This document shows positions 8,901 through 18,011 of a stretch of DNA of 24,281 bases, piece by piece. Both the position numbers and the translations under genes were made by a program. Under the pieces are notes generated by a model. That model saw nothing but the letters and a program-made list of their open reading frames with translations. It had not been told where the DNA came from and searched no databases. The DNA is from JBDRNO01 sp043811005. GTDB taxonomy: Bacteria; Bacteroidota; Bacteroidia; NORP154. The stretch's first letter is position 1; the number at the start of each line of letters is the position of its first letter. Location of the stretch: NCBI GenBank assembly GCA_043811005.1, contig JBDRNO010000204.1, positions 1-24,281 of the forward strand. The letters run 5' to 3'.

Positions 8901-10023
8901 TATTAACAACACCACTCCTGATGGCTCGGAAAACTACCAGGATTATGTTTGTTCTTTTGGAACAAATGTAATTATAGATCAAACATATTCTATTTCCATA
9001 CAGACCGGTTTTTCTTATGAGGAAAATGTCAGGGTTTGGATTGATTACAATAATGATGGCGTTTTTGACCCGGCGACCGAACTTGTTTTTGCCTCTGACA
9101 ATATATTAACCTATCATTCTGGAACCATAACCATTCCTTCATCAGCGGTAGTAAATACTTCATTACGGATGCGCGTAGCATCTGATTATTATTACGAACC
9201 CGCCCCCACACCTTGTAGTAATGTATTTTACGGGCAGGTTGAAGATTACGGTATCACTATTCTGCCAAATACCATTCCTCCTATAGCGGAATTTGATTAT
9301 GAAATATTAAATATATGCCTTGGAATTGTAAGTTTTTCCGATCAATCAACATATAATCCTTCATCATGGTACTGGGATTTTGGTGATAATAATGGGTATT
9401 CCACTTCGCAAAACTATTTTTATTCTTACAGCTACCCTGACACGTTCACTGTTACACTAATTGTTACCAATCCCTGGGGAAGCGATACCATGACTCAGCA
9501 AATTGAAATTAATTCCGTATTAGCTGATTTTTTTGTTAGCAGTAATCCGGTTGTTGTTGGCGAAATTGTAAACTTCACCGATAACAGCGCAGGCGCTGAT
9601 ACATTAATTTGGGATTTTGGTGATGGATACATGTCCAATATACCAAACCCCCCTCATGCATATACCGATACCGGTATTTATACTGTTACTTTGACCGCTT
9701 CCAATACCGGTTGCATTTCCCAGAAACAAGCTGAGATCAAAGTTGTTTTAACCATGGGTGTTGGATCAATTAAGGCTGCTGAAGGATTTGAAATATACCC
9801 CAACCCTACAACAGGTAAATTTACGCTTTTAATGCTGCCCGATGTTGTAAAGACCGAAACAAGTGTTTATTTATACAATATTTTGGGTAAGATGATTTAC
9901 AATAATATTAATATTGAAAAATCTTACCTAAATATTGACATTTCAGACCACGCCAATGGTGTTTACTTTATTAATATCTCTAATAACTATTCCCAGAGGA
10001 TAGGGAGGATAATTAAACTATAA
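5929..10023 (+). CDS. Secreted multidomain GEVED/PKD protein with T9SS sorting domain
   Basis: A 1364-residue surface or secreted protein. A signal peptide (about 1-33, cut near SNAQ) is followed by GEVED1 (34-180) and PKD1 (183-266). Next come alternating GEVED2/PKD2/GEVED3/PKD3/GEVED4/PKD4 (about 268-965), GEVED5 (968-1113), PKD5 (1117-1194) and PKD6 (1198-1275). A type-A T9SS sorting domain (about 1288-1364) begins FEIYPNPTTGKF and ends RIGRIIKL. GEVED modules show the (G)QVEDY motif and VRVWLDYNNDAVFD; PKDs show WDFGDG. Both are beta-sandwich modules common in extracellular proteins, and no catalytic domain is present, so adhesion or a structural role is likely. There is no in-frame ATG before the signal peptide: the start must be TTG at 5929 or 5932. 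The modules are near-copies of those in the M4 peptidase downstream. It is probably co-transcribed with the next gene, 5 bp away. Confidence 0.88.
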   Translation: MLKILNCTNLIKLLKITVLSVVMCSCVLNSNAQYCTPTANCSDGDLINNFIFNTISNLNSGGSNCYSNSYINTGLSTTVTIGNIYAISMQSGSAYPQGFGVWIDYNQDGDFDDTDEFIYASPNSSYSWFTDSIIISYIATPGTTRLRVRCNYASTVSAGESCSAFTWGETEDYNVTLQANTSPPLADFSADYTYSCNGTINFYDQSLNVPTSWFWDFGDGNTGTVKNPSHTYTIDGTYTVFLSVSNPYGSDSITKTNYITVSIGGPISASCTPAIIDPNYGIGIYNVSLNTINITSSGDDGYQDYSCTAQTNVIAGQSYSISIQTGSSYEENVRVWLDYNNDAVFDTITELIFSSDNVLTNHSGTVIITGSAVLNTSLRMRVATEYALMSPPSPCNDIMYGQVEDYSVTVLENTNPPIADFTADYTYTCNGTINFSDLSLNVPANWFWDFGDGNTGTVQNPSHTYTVDGTYTVFLSVSNPYGADSITKTNYITVALGGPVNASCTPVTSAWCCDMGIYNVTLNTINNSTGNGVDDYHDYSCSEQTNVIAGQSYSISIETGTGYEENVRVWLDYNNDAVFDEITELIFSSDYVLTYHTGTVVISGTAILNTSLRMRVASDYYYESPPLPCNDVMYGQVEDYSVIVLENTNPPIADFTADQTSTCNGVINFSDLSQNVPTNWYWDFGDGNTGTVQNSSHTYTADGTYSVSLTVTNPYGADSITKTNYITVTLGGPINAACTPVTTDYCCGMGIYNVSLNTINNSTGDGTDGYQDYSCTAQTNVIAGQSYSISIETGTGYEENVRVWLDYNSDAVFDTITELIFSSDNVLTYHTGTIIISGTAVTDTPLRMRVASDYYYQSTPLPCNNVMYGQVEDYSVTIFENTNPPIADFTADGTATCDGVVNFTDLSVNVPTSWLWDFGDGNTSSVQDPSHTYSSNGIYTVILTVSNSYGNDSETKVNYISVNDGPIPASCTPLTDNYCCGMGISNVTFNSINNTTPDGSENYQDYVCSFGTNVIIDQTYSISIQTGFSYEENVRVWIDYNNDGVFDPATELVFASDNILTYHSGTITIPSSAVVNTSLRMRVASDYYYEPAPTPCSNVFYGQVEDYGITILPNTIPPIAEFDYEILNICLGIVSFSDQSTYNPSSWYWDFGDNNGYSTSQNYFYSYSYPDTFTVTLIVTNPWGSDTMTQQIEINSVLADFFVSSNPVVVGEIVNFTDNSAGADTLIWDFGDGYMSNIPNPPHAYTDTGIYTVTLTASNTGCISQKQAEIKVVLTMGVGSIKAAEGFEIYPNPTTGKFTLLMLPDVVKTETSVYLYNILGKMIYNNINIEKSYLNIDISDHANGVYFINISNNYSQRIGRIIKL
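6718..9516 (+). repeat. Tandem 699-702 bp GEVED-PKD coding modules
   Basis: Units begin at 6718, 7417, 8119 and 8818, each starting at the GG-P-A-CTP segment and ending after the next PKD. Unit lengths are 699, 702 and 699 bp; the last is more diverged. Stretches such as the one encoding AGQSYSISIETGTGYEENVR are nearly identical between units two and three, as are the flanking PKD sequences. This points to recent tandem duplication. The M4 peptidase has the same unit length (23011 to 23710). Confidence 0.85.
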
Positions 10024-10028
10024 TAATC

Positions 10029-13000
10029 ATGAAAAAGCTGATTTTAATTATCCTTATATTCAACATTCAATACACAATACACAATAAACAATCAAAAGCC
10101 CAGCCCGGCACGGTAATAACCCACCAGAAGATAAGCGATACCCAGGGAAATTTTACAGGTATCCTTGACAATAGCGACTATTTTGGGGCTTCAGTTGCAA
10201 GTCTTGGCGACCTTGATGGTGACGGAATAAATGATATTGCCGTAGGAGCAGTATTAGATGATGACGGAGGAACAGATAGGGGCGCAGTTTGGATATTGTT
10301 TTTAAATTCAGACGGAACAGTAAAGTCACATCAAAAGATCAGCAATACAGAGGGTGGTTTTACCGGCACACTTGATAATTCTGATCTTTTCGGTGTTGCC
10401 GTAGCGCCACTGGTAAGTCTTGGCGACCTTGACGGTGATGGGGTGACCGACCTTGCAGTTGGGGCGGATGTAGATGATGACGGAGGATATAATCATGGCG
10501 CAATATGGATATTGTTTCTAAATACTGATGGAACCGTAAAATCACATCAAAAGATCAGCGATACCGAGGGAAATTTCACCGCAACATTCAGTAGCTACAG
10601 CAGATTTGGGCAAGGAATAACCTCAATTGGCGATCTTGATGGTGATGGCGTTACCGATGTTGTAGCAGGTATGCCAAGAGATGATAATGACCGGGGAGCG
10701 GTATTTGTGCTTTTTTTGAATCCTGACGGAACTGTAAAATCCTATCAAAAAATAGGCAGGTCACAAGGTAACTTCACAGGTGTTTTAAATTATGATGTCC
10801 GGTTTGGCAATTCCGTTACCTCATTGGGCGACATAGATGGCGATAGTATCGTTGACATAGCTGTCAGTTCATTCTGTGATGGAGATGGAGGATACCGCAA
10901 GGGGGCGGTATGGATCTTGTTCCTGAATTCAGACGGAACAGTTAAATTACATCAAAAAATAAGTGATACACAGGGCGGGTTTACAGGACTACTGGATAAT
11001 GACGACCGCTTTGGCTCTAATGTTCACTCGCTCGGGGACATTGATGGAGATGCTGTTATGGATATTATTATCGGTGCAAACCTTGATGATGACGGGGGTT
11101 ATAACAGGGGCGCTGTTTGGATACTTTTCTTAAATTTTGACGGAACAGTAAAAGACCATCAAAAGATCAGCCATACCGAGGGCTATTTTACCGGTGTCTT
11201 GGATGATGATGACAGGTTCGGAAATTCTGTATCGGTAATAGGAAATATAAACGGTGGAGAAACCATTGACGTGGTAGTTGGAGCGATCCTTGATGATGAT
11301 GGCGGGACGGACAGGGGAGCGGTGTGGATACTGTCTTTGGAGAGGGTGCCGCCTGACGCAACCTGCTGGACAGGGAGCACAAGCACAAACTTGGATGATG
11401 ATGCCAACTGGACAAACGGAAAACCCGATTCGGCAAAGCAGGCATTTATTGGAAATGTATATTTTACAGGTCCCTTCGAACCTGCTTTGGCAACCGGCTC
11501 TCCTGCAACCTGCAAAACACTCATATTAGGAGATTGGTCAATTCCCGTTACACTTACATGCGGTAATACTCAATTAAATGTTATGGGAGACATACTAATT
11601 GGCACCAACGGAACATTAACCGCAGCCAATAACCAGATCTTTGTTCAGGGAAACTGGACAAATAATGGAATTTTTACAGCAGGTACCGGTACAGTGACCT
11701 TTAATGGCACAAATACCCAAATCATACTTAAAACCACAAGCGAAGAAACGTTTTACGACCTAACCATTGACAATACAGGCGGAGAAATTGACCTGTCAAG
11801 CCCTGTTGCAGTTAATAACTGCTTAACGCTGATTAACGGTATTATAAATACCACAGACACAACCATCCTGGTCATTAAAGATAATGCAACTGTAACAGGG
11901 GGCTCGGATGCAAGTTTTATATCAGGGCCTGTTAAAAAAATTGGCGATGATACCTTTACCTTCCCAACAGGAAAGGGAACAAATTACCAGCCCATTTTTA
12001 TATCTGCACCATCTTTAATAACAGATGTATTTACTGCTGAATACTTCAATAATGATCCTTTGTCGGAACCGGCTTTTTATGCTTTTTTCAACGTACCAAA
12101 AGATTCCACTTTGCGAAGTATAAGCGATTGTGAATACTGGAAACTGGATAGAATTAACGGCACTTCTGAGGTTTTTGTTACTTTGGGCTGGAACCAAAAC
12201 AGTTGTAAAATAATTCAATTACAAGATATGAGAATAGCCGGCTGGAATGGTAGCAAATGGATTGACCAAGGTAATGGTGGAACAACAGGAGATACTGCTA
12301 ACGGGACTATTACCGGCAGCAATAACTTAAATGTATTCGGGTTTTTTGCTCTTGCCAATTTTCGTTCATTGGAGGATACATGCCCGGTAATCCCGCAGTG
12401 CGATCATGTATGTAATGGCGATTTTGAGGCATTCAACAGTATTCCATGTGGTCTTGGCTCATTACCCGAAGCTACCAGATGGGATCAAAATGAGGATGCT
12501 GAATACCATCATACCGGAAGTAATATGGGCTGCTCTTCTCATGCACCGGACAATTTTGCCGGTTTTCAGCAACCCCGCTCAGGGGATGCTTATATTGGCA
12601 TCGTTACATTTGTAAGCACAAGGGCTAATGCCAGGGAATATGCTTTTCAACAGCTTGCCACCCCTTTAACTGCTGATAATACATACTGGGCACAAATGTT
12701 TGTGAGTCCGGCATCTTTTGGTTGCCATAATTTTATGACGTCAGGTATAGCTGTTGACGGTTTGGGTATGGTATTTACACCTGGTAACATTAATAATAAT
12801 CAGATGAATGTTATTACACCTCTTGCTCCCTTTGATGAAGTTCAAAATCCACAGGGAAATATAATTGATGATGACACGATATGGACTGAAATTTCAGGAT
12901 GTTTTACAGCCCAGGCAGATTATGATTTCATTACTATTGGAAATTTTCATAATGACGCAGCCACAGATACACTGGAAATAAATCCTCTTGATTTTTGCCC

Positions 13001-16000
13001 CGATAGTGCAACCCTCCATTATGCATATTATTATATTGATGATGTTTCTGTAATATTATTTGAGGCAAATGCAGGAAATGACACAGCAATTTGCCCGGGT
13101 GACAGTGCAATAATCGGTGTAATAGATAACTGCGATACACTTATTATACCCAATGTAGCATATAGCTGGACAACTACCGGTGACACTGTTACCGTTATTA
13201 ATACAACCATGCAAATTACCGTTTCACCGGTACAAACAACCACTTATATCCTTACCCTTACCAGTCCCGATGGGAATTGTGCGGTTTCGGATAGTGTTAC
13301 TGTAATGGTGGGCCCGTTGCCACTGACTATTTCGGGCATTGACATAACCTGTGCAGGATATAATAATGGTGAAGCGACAGTTACCCACGTTTATGGTGTG
13401 CCTCCTTTTGATTATTCATGGAATGATCCTGATTACCAGGACAGCTCTACCGCTACCGGGCTAAGCCCGGGAACATACATTGTAACCGTAACCGATGTGA
13501 ACGGGTGTGCCAACACAGATACGGTTACAATTACCGAACCACCGGCACTGATCATAGATAGCATAACCGGTACGGATACAAGCTGTCCGGGCGGCAGTGA
13601 CGGAACGGCAACTGTTGCAGTATCAGGTGGTACCCTGAGTACCGCATGTCAAATACCTTATGAACCTACATCTAATTATAATTCTTTTGAAACTGTTCCT
13701 GGTTGTGCTGACCCTAACCAGGATTTAAATAATATTAATGACGGAGATCCAAATAATGGCACAATATGGGGGCCTAATACACCTGACACACTTATATTGA
13801 CCATGACTTTCTCTACACCGGTTATATTAACATGTGTTAATATTAGTGCAGGACAGTGTAACGGTAATTTCAATAAACCCCAGGAAATGGAATTGTATCT
13901 TGGAACAGCAAGCGGTACTCTATTGACAACTATTGCCCCAACAACATACACACCTAATACTTATAATTTTTCTAACTTATTGAGCTGCGCTGTTTATACC
14001 TGGGTGATCACACCCGACCCCGATACAATTACAAATCCGTTGGGATACGTTTCAATACGGGAAATTGAAATATGTGGTTGTGTTCCGGATTACGTTTATC
14101 AATGGGATGACCCCGCCCTTCAAACTAATTTAACTGCAATAGATTTAACTGCGGGCACATACAGTGTTACGGTAACCGATGCAAATGGTTGTACTGCTAC
14201 TGATGCTGTTACAATCACTGAACTACCGGTATTATCAGGAACCATTACATCTCAAACGGGCGTTTTATGTTATGGAGATAATACAGGTAGCATAACCATA
14301 GCTGGAGTATACGGCACACCTCCTTACCAGTATTCTTTGGATGGCAGTCCATTACAAGTCAGCGGTACTTTTACATTACTATATGCAGGTAGCTATACAA
14401 TTACTATTGTTGATAATAATAGTTGTACTTTTGATGTTACAGTTACAATCACCCAACCAGATGAATTAATCGCTTCCATTCTCTCAACCTCAAACGAAAC
14501 CTGCCCCGGTGCAAATAATGGATCGGCAACAGTAACAGCATCAGGCGGAACCCCACCTTATAATTATCAATGGGATGCGGCAGCAGGAAGCCAAATTACT
14601 CCTACTGCTGCAGGTTTAGCCGGAGGAACTTATACCGTTACTATAACTGACTTTAATGGCTGCCTGGCTACTGCTATCGCTAATGTAGGAGTTAACACTG
14701 ACCTCCCCGCCTCCATCTTCACATATGCCCCTGCCGCTGATATTTGTATGGGCGATACTGTATATTTCACAAACACCTCCACCCCGGCAACAGGCGTTAC
14801 ATGGTTATGGGATTTCGATTATTCAAATAATCCCGGAGTTTATACATCGACAGCACAAAACCCCACCTTTACTTATAACAATCCTGGTAATTACAACGTG
14901 GTCTTGACCGTAACGGATACTTGCTGGCAATATCACAGTTCCTGCGAGGTGATCAATATCATTCCAAATGTTACCGGATACAATGATGATTGTTGTCTCA
15001 ATACTGTTAATTATGATGTTGAAAACTATATTGTAAACGTTGATGAAGTATGGGCAGCAGGAGTTGATTCTCTGCCACAAGGACAGCCAACACAGGATAA
15101 TATTAAAGTTATAATTAAAGAAACGCTCAGGATAAAATCCGGAGTGACATTAACCATTGAGGGCAGGAGGTTGGCGTTTGGAATAAACGGCAAGATAATA
15201 GTAGAACGTGGCGGTGTATTACATCTTACTATAGGATATTATTCTTCATCTACCTTTTATGCAACACTTACCGGCATAAAATATTGCAACACCATGTGGC
15301 AGGGTGTTGAGGTTTGGGGTAGCAGTTTGAAGGCACAAACACAAACTAACCAGGGAAAGATCATTATTGAAAGCGCCATCATTGAAGGAGCCCATATTGG
15401 CGTATTGCTTGGCAGGAGAGCGTCACCCTGTTGCACAGTACCACCGCCATATTGCCCTGATCCGCCATGTCCTCCCATCCTGCTATGCAAAAAAACACAA
15501 CTGCTAACATCCTTTGGCGGAGGCATCATAGAAACTTATGCTACTTTCAAACGCCCGTACTTTAATCTAAACGCTGTGAGTATAAAGTTCACACCTTATA
15601 CTTTTCAGGATAATATCAGTTTTATAGATAGCTGCGTCTTCACAGGCGGCACTTTATTCGATCCCGGCTACACCATTGGCGGTGATTATGAATACGCCAA
15701 TGCCACTATTGACGGCATACCTCTATACCATGTTTACAACTGGAAGACAAGGGATGTGGAATTTTACAACAACACCTTCACCAATGCCGAAACCGGCATT
15801 GAATCTCATGACGCTTCCAATATCGTGGGAGGCATGAAGCTGGGTAATACTTTTGATAACCTAAAATACGGCTTCAGGGCTTTCAATTCTACTAACAGCC
15901 TCTATTCAGATGACCAAATAATTGAAAATCGGTTCGGAGATATTGAACAGGAAGGAATTAGTATTACAAGCGGACAATATGGGATAATAAGTAATAATAA

Positions 16001-17762
16001 TTTTGATAATCAACTGCCAAATTTACAATCGGATTATTTTGCGGGGATCTATTTGGAGAATTCATCCGGTTTTGATGTGATTGACAATTATTTTTTCAGA
16101 ATCTTAAACGGTGTGCTGGTAAATAATTCCGGCAACAACGGGGGGTATGTAGGCGATGACATAACAGCGCCCGAAGACGGCAATATATTTACACAGTGCG
16201 GTAACAGCAACCGTGCATGGGGCAATAATCCTGACCTGCGGATCAGGTGCAATACTTATGATAATTCTGCTCCGGGGGACTATAATTCAAACTGGCTGAC
16301 TACGGGCACCATGGGACCCCAAGGAATGCCTGACCAGGGCACTGGTGATAATACAAAACCGGCAGGGAATAAATTTACACCATCAGACAGGAAGCATATT
16401 ATCCATTGGTCTCCAATATGTATTTCCATTTGCTTCCCTCAACCTTGCACTCCTCCTCCCTGCCCTGTATCGGGATACAACTATTACCAGCATACCCAAC
16501 ATCCGGTATGTAATCAATGTGTTACCCCTGACCCTGTTGCTTTGTTTAGTTATATCAACGTTGTTGACAACCAGGTGAATTATGTTATAAACAGCTCCTG
16601 CCACCGTTGTAATACTTGCTGTGATCAGCAATTTATTGATGATAAAAATGATGAAATTGCATACCTTGAGGAAGAATATGCAGCAGTACAAGCCGGGCTT
16701 GACGGTGCTGATACCCAATTGCTGTTGAATGCCATTAATAGCAGTATTCCCAACGGGCAGCTAAAGAACCTGTTATTGAGCAGTTCACCGCTTTCAGACA
16801 CAGTATTGATAACATTGATCAGCCGCACCCCACCCTTGCCCCCGGGTATCTTTAAAGAGGTGATGAACACCAATTCACCACTGTCGGATAAGGTGATGGG
16901 ATGGCTCGTTACCATATTGGATGGCCTGCCAAAGGGCATTGCCGGCGAAATAAGGGAAGTGCAGGGTATAAACCCGGATTTCCGCACTCTCACCTCTATC
17001 GGCAGGGACATTGCTTCAGCACAAGGCGAAATACAGCAGGCATTGAATTGTATGCTCATTAACAAATTACAAAGCGATTCTACAGATGCCGCTATTGTTC
17101 TGCTTGAAGCTGAAAACACATTTGAAGCCGGACAGACCCTGTTCGGAACATTCCTTGCACAGGGAGACCTGTTGGCTGCATCAGGCAAACTCGGAACAAT
17201 GATTGCCGGCACACCTGGAGAGCAGGACTGGCTTGACCTGCAAGACATTATATTGCAATTAAAATTAGCATCAGACACTAATACCGTGTTTGAAATAGAT
17301 GACGTACAGGAACAATTCATACGTGACCTCGCTTATCAAATTCCCGAATCACCCGCCACGAGCAATGCAAAATCAATCCTCCGGCTTGTATATGGTGAAG
17401 ATTTTCCGGTCGTTATTCCTGCACCGCCCCAACTTAAAATGGCACAGTATGATAATGACAATAACAATAACAATGACCATTTTATAGATACTGTAAGAAG
17501 TTACCTTGGAAAGAATTATCCCGATCCGTTTAAAAATATTACATACATACCCTATTTTGTTTCGGAAAATACTGAAAAAGCAAATATAAAGATATACAAC
17601 ATTAGTGGCGTAATATTAAAGGAATACAAACTGGAACAGGGCAAGCATGTACTGGAAGTAAAAACATCCGGCTGGGGAGAGGGAATGTACATCTATAGTA
17701 TTGAAATTGACGGCACTACCAGGCAATATGATAAGATGTTATTGATAGAAGATGCAAAATAA
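10029..17762 (+). CDS. Giant T9SS-secreted protein: FG-GAP, SprB, PKD and beta-helix modules
   Basis: A 2577-residue surface protein. Order: signal peptide (1-25, ending SKAQ); six FG-GAP/integrin-alpha-type repeats (about 35-438) with D-DGDG--D calcium loops; a beta-rich region starting WTGSTSTNLDDDANW (447-778); a NGDFE-type jelly-roll-like region (791-1012); an Ig-like ANAGNDTAICPG module (1013-1096); four SprB repeats (1096-1556); one PKD (1557-1646); a right-handed beta-helix-like region (about 1681-2100); Cys/Pro-rich segments; a helical region (about 2200-2450); and a T9SS sorting domain (about 2491-2577, from LGKNYPDPFKN). The sixth FG-GAP has lost its Asp loop (GNINGGETID). The second SprB repeat is split by a foreign 150-residue domain. 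SprB repeats are named after the gliding adhesin of Flavobacterium; adhesion or motility is therefore likely, not shown. It lies 5 bp after the GEVED gene and was probably transcribed with it. Confidence 0.88.
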   Translation: MKKLILIILIFNIQYTIHNKQSKAQPGTVITHQKISDTQGNFTGILDNSDYFGASVASLGDLDGDGINDIAVGAVLDDDGGTDRGAVWILFLNSDGTVKSHQKISNTEGGFTGTLDNSDLFGVAVAPLVSLGDLDGDGVTDLAVGADVDDDGGYNHGAIWILFLNTDGTVKSHQKISDTEGNFTATFSSYSRFGQGITSIGDLDGDGVTDVVAGMPRDDNDRGAVFVLFLNPDGTVKSYQKIGRSQGNFTGVLNYDVRFGNSVTSLGDIDGDSIVDIAVSSFCDGDGGYRKGAVWILFLNSDGTVKLHQKISDTQGGFTGLLDNDDRFGSNVHSLGDIDGDAVMDIIIGANLDDDGGYNRGAVWILFLNFDGTVKDHQKISHTEGYFTGVLDDDDRFGNSVSVIGNINGGETIDVVVGAILDDDGGTDRGAVWILSLERVPPDATCWTGSTSTNLDDDANWTNGKPDSAKQAFIGNVYFTGPFEPALATGSPATCKTLILGDWSIPVTLTCGNTQLNVMGDILIGTNGTLTAANNQIFVQGNWTNNGIFTAGTGTVTFNGTNTQIILKTTSEETFYDLTIDNTGGEIDLSSPVAVNNCLTLINGIINTTDTTILVIKDNATVTGGSDASFISGPVKKIGDDTFTFPTGKGTNYQPIFISAPSLITDVFTAEYFNNDPLSEPAFYAFFNVPKDSTLRSISDCEYWKLDRINGTSEVFVTLGWNQNSCKIIQLQDMRIAGWNGSKWIDQGNGGTTGDTANGTITGSNNLNVFGFFALANFRSLEDTCPVIPQCDHVCNGDFEAFNSIPCGLGSLPEATRWDQNEDAEYHHTGSNMGCSSHAPDNFAGFQQPRSGDAYIGIVTFVSTRANAREYAFQQLATPLTADNTYWAQMFVSPASFGCHNFMTSGIAVDGLGMVFTPGNINNNQMNVITPLAPFDEVQNPQGNIIDDDTIWTEISGCFTAQADYDFITIGNFHNDAATDTLEINPLDFCPDSATLHYAYYYIDDVSVILFEANAGNDTAICPGDSAIIGVIDNCDTLIIPNVAYSWTTTGDTVTVINTTMQITVSPVQTTTYILTLTSPDGNCAVSDSVTVMVGPLPLTISGIDITCAGYNNGEATVTHVYGVPPFDYSWNDPDYQDSSTATGLSPGTYIVTVTDVNGCANTDTVTITEPPALIIDSITGTDTSCPGGSDGTATVAVSGGTLSTACQIPYEPTSNYNSFETVPGCADPNQDLNNINDGDPNNGTIWGPNTPDTLILTMTFSTPVILTCVNISAGQCNGNFNKPQEMELYLGTASGTLLTTIAPTTYTPNTYNFSNLLSCAVYTWVITPDPDTITNPLGYVSIREIEICGCVPDYVYQWDDPALQTNLTAIDLTAGTYSVTVTDANGCTATDAVTITELPVLSGTITSQTGVLCYGDNTGSITIAGVYGTPPYQYSLDGSPLQVSGTFTLLYAGSYTITIVDNNSCTFDVTVTITQPDELIASILSTSNETCPGANNGSATVTASGGTPPYNYQWDAAAGSQITPTAAGLAGGTYTVTITDFNGCLATAIANVGVNTDLPASIFTYAPAADICMGDTVYFTNTSTPATGVTWLWDFDYSNNPGVYTSTAQNPTFTYNNPGNYNVVLTVTDTCWQYHSSCEVINIIPNVTGYNDDCCLNTVNYDVENYIVNVDEVWAAGVDSLPQGQPTQDNIKVIIKETLRIKSGVTLTIEGRRLAFGINGKIIVERGGVLHLTIGYYSSSTFYATLTGIKYCNTMWQGVEVWGSSLKAQTQTNQGKIIIESAIIEGAHIGVLLGRRASPCCTVPPPYCPDPPCPPILLCKKTQLLTSFGGGIIETYATFKRPYFNLNAVSIKFTPYTFQDNISFIDSCVFTGGTLFDPGYTIGGDYEYANATIDGIPLYHVYNWKTRDVEFYNNTFTNAETGIESHDASNIVGGMKLGNTFDNLKYGFRAFNSTNSLYSDDQIIENRFGDIEQEGISITSGQYGIISNNNFDNQLPNLQSDYFAGIYLENSSGFDVIDNYFFRILNGVLVNNSGNNGGYVGDDITAPEDGNIFTQCGNSNRAWGNNPDLRIRCNTYDNSAPGDYNSNWLTTGTMGPQGMPDQGTGDNTKPAGNKFTPSDRKHIIHWSPICISICFPQPCTPPPCPVSGYNYYQHTQHPVCNQCVTPDPVALFSYINVVDNQVNYVINSSCHRCNTCCDQQFIDDKNDEIAYLEEEYAAVQAGLDGADTQLLLNAINSSIPNGQLKNLLLSSSPLSDTVLITLISRTPPLPPGIFKEVMNTNSPLSDKVMGWLVTILDGLPKGIAGEIREVQGINPDFRTLTSIGRDIASAQGEIQQALNCMLINKLQSDSTDAAIVLLEAENTFEAGQTLFGTFLAQGDLLAASGKLGTMIAGTPGEQDWLDLQDIILQLKLASDTNTVFEIDDVQEQFIRDLAYQIPESPATSNAKSILRLVYGEDFPVVIPAPPQLKMAQYDNDNNNNNDHFIDTVRSYLGKNYPDPFKNITYIPYFVSENTEKANIKIYNISGVILKEYKLEQGKHVLEVKTSGWGEGMYIYSIEIDGTTRQYDKMLLIEDAK
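10061..10095 (+). repeat. Heptamer tandem tract within signal-peptide codons
   Basis: Five 7-bp units: CAACATT, CAATACA, CAATACA, CAATAAA, CAATCAA. They encode the NIQYTIHNKQS part of the signal peptide. A change of one unit would shift the frame 11-22 codons after the start. Confidence 0.6.
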
Positions 17763-18011
17763 ATTTTTAAACAGACACTACTGTCCGATTAAAAATGAAA
17801 CAAGAAGTTAATATAATAGATTCCTCACTTTGCTACGCTGCGTTCGGAATGACAACTTTGTTATGTTGGGAAAGTGAGGGTAATGGCGCGCTTTGCGCGC
17901 CATTACCCTCACCCCTTATTCTAAATAAAACTGTCATTCCGAACGAAGTGAGGAATCTCCCCCTTGATTTACTGAATAGTAACAAATAATAAATACTATA
18001 AAATAATTACC
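17763..18011. repeat. Intergenic repeat: nested inverted repeats between two secreted-protein genes
   Basis: The outer arms are 17818-17854 and 17932-17958. The right arm reads TGTCATTCCGAACGAAGTG then AGGAATCT, and the left arm is its complement with ten extra bases (TGCTACGCTG, 17831-17840). Inside is a perfect 18-bp stem, 17874-17891 with 17895-17912, around a TTT loop. A 64-codon open frame at 17795-17989 is only the repeat read through and is not called as a gene. The structure probably ends or attenuates transcription from the giant gene. No promoter was recognised before 18012. Confidence 0.75.
17874..17912. terminator. Perfect 18-bp stem-loop with TTT loop
   Basis: GTGAGGGTAATGGCGCGC pairs completely with 17895-17912. 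It is much richer in G and C than its surroundings and starts 111 bp after the stop of the giant gene. There is no strong T run, so factor-independent termination is uncertain, but mRNA 3'-end protection or attenuation would fit. Confidence 0.5.

Noticed and set aside
6718..9516. GEVED-PKD tandem repeats as a possible CRISPR or non-coding satellite
   Set aside because: The period is about 700 bp, in frame, and encodes known domains with protein-level conservation.
16625..17320. 231-codon minus-strand open frame opposite the helical region of the giant gene
   Set aside because: Composition is Ser/Cys-rich as expected for the complement of the real gene, with no export signal or domain, while the plus strand continues cleanly to a T9SS sorting domain.
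17454..17480. AATGAC/AATAAC run coding an Asp/Asn-rich segment of the giant protein
   Set aside because: A 3/6-bp low-complexity linker before the sorting domain; length changes would mostly stay in frame, so it is not a likely switch.
17795..17989. 64-codon open frame after the giant gene
   Set aside because: It reads straight through the nested inverted repeat and the 18-bp hairpin; no family similarity seen.
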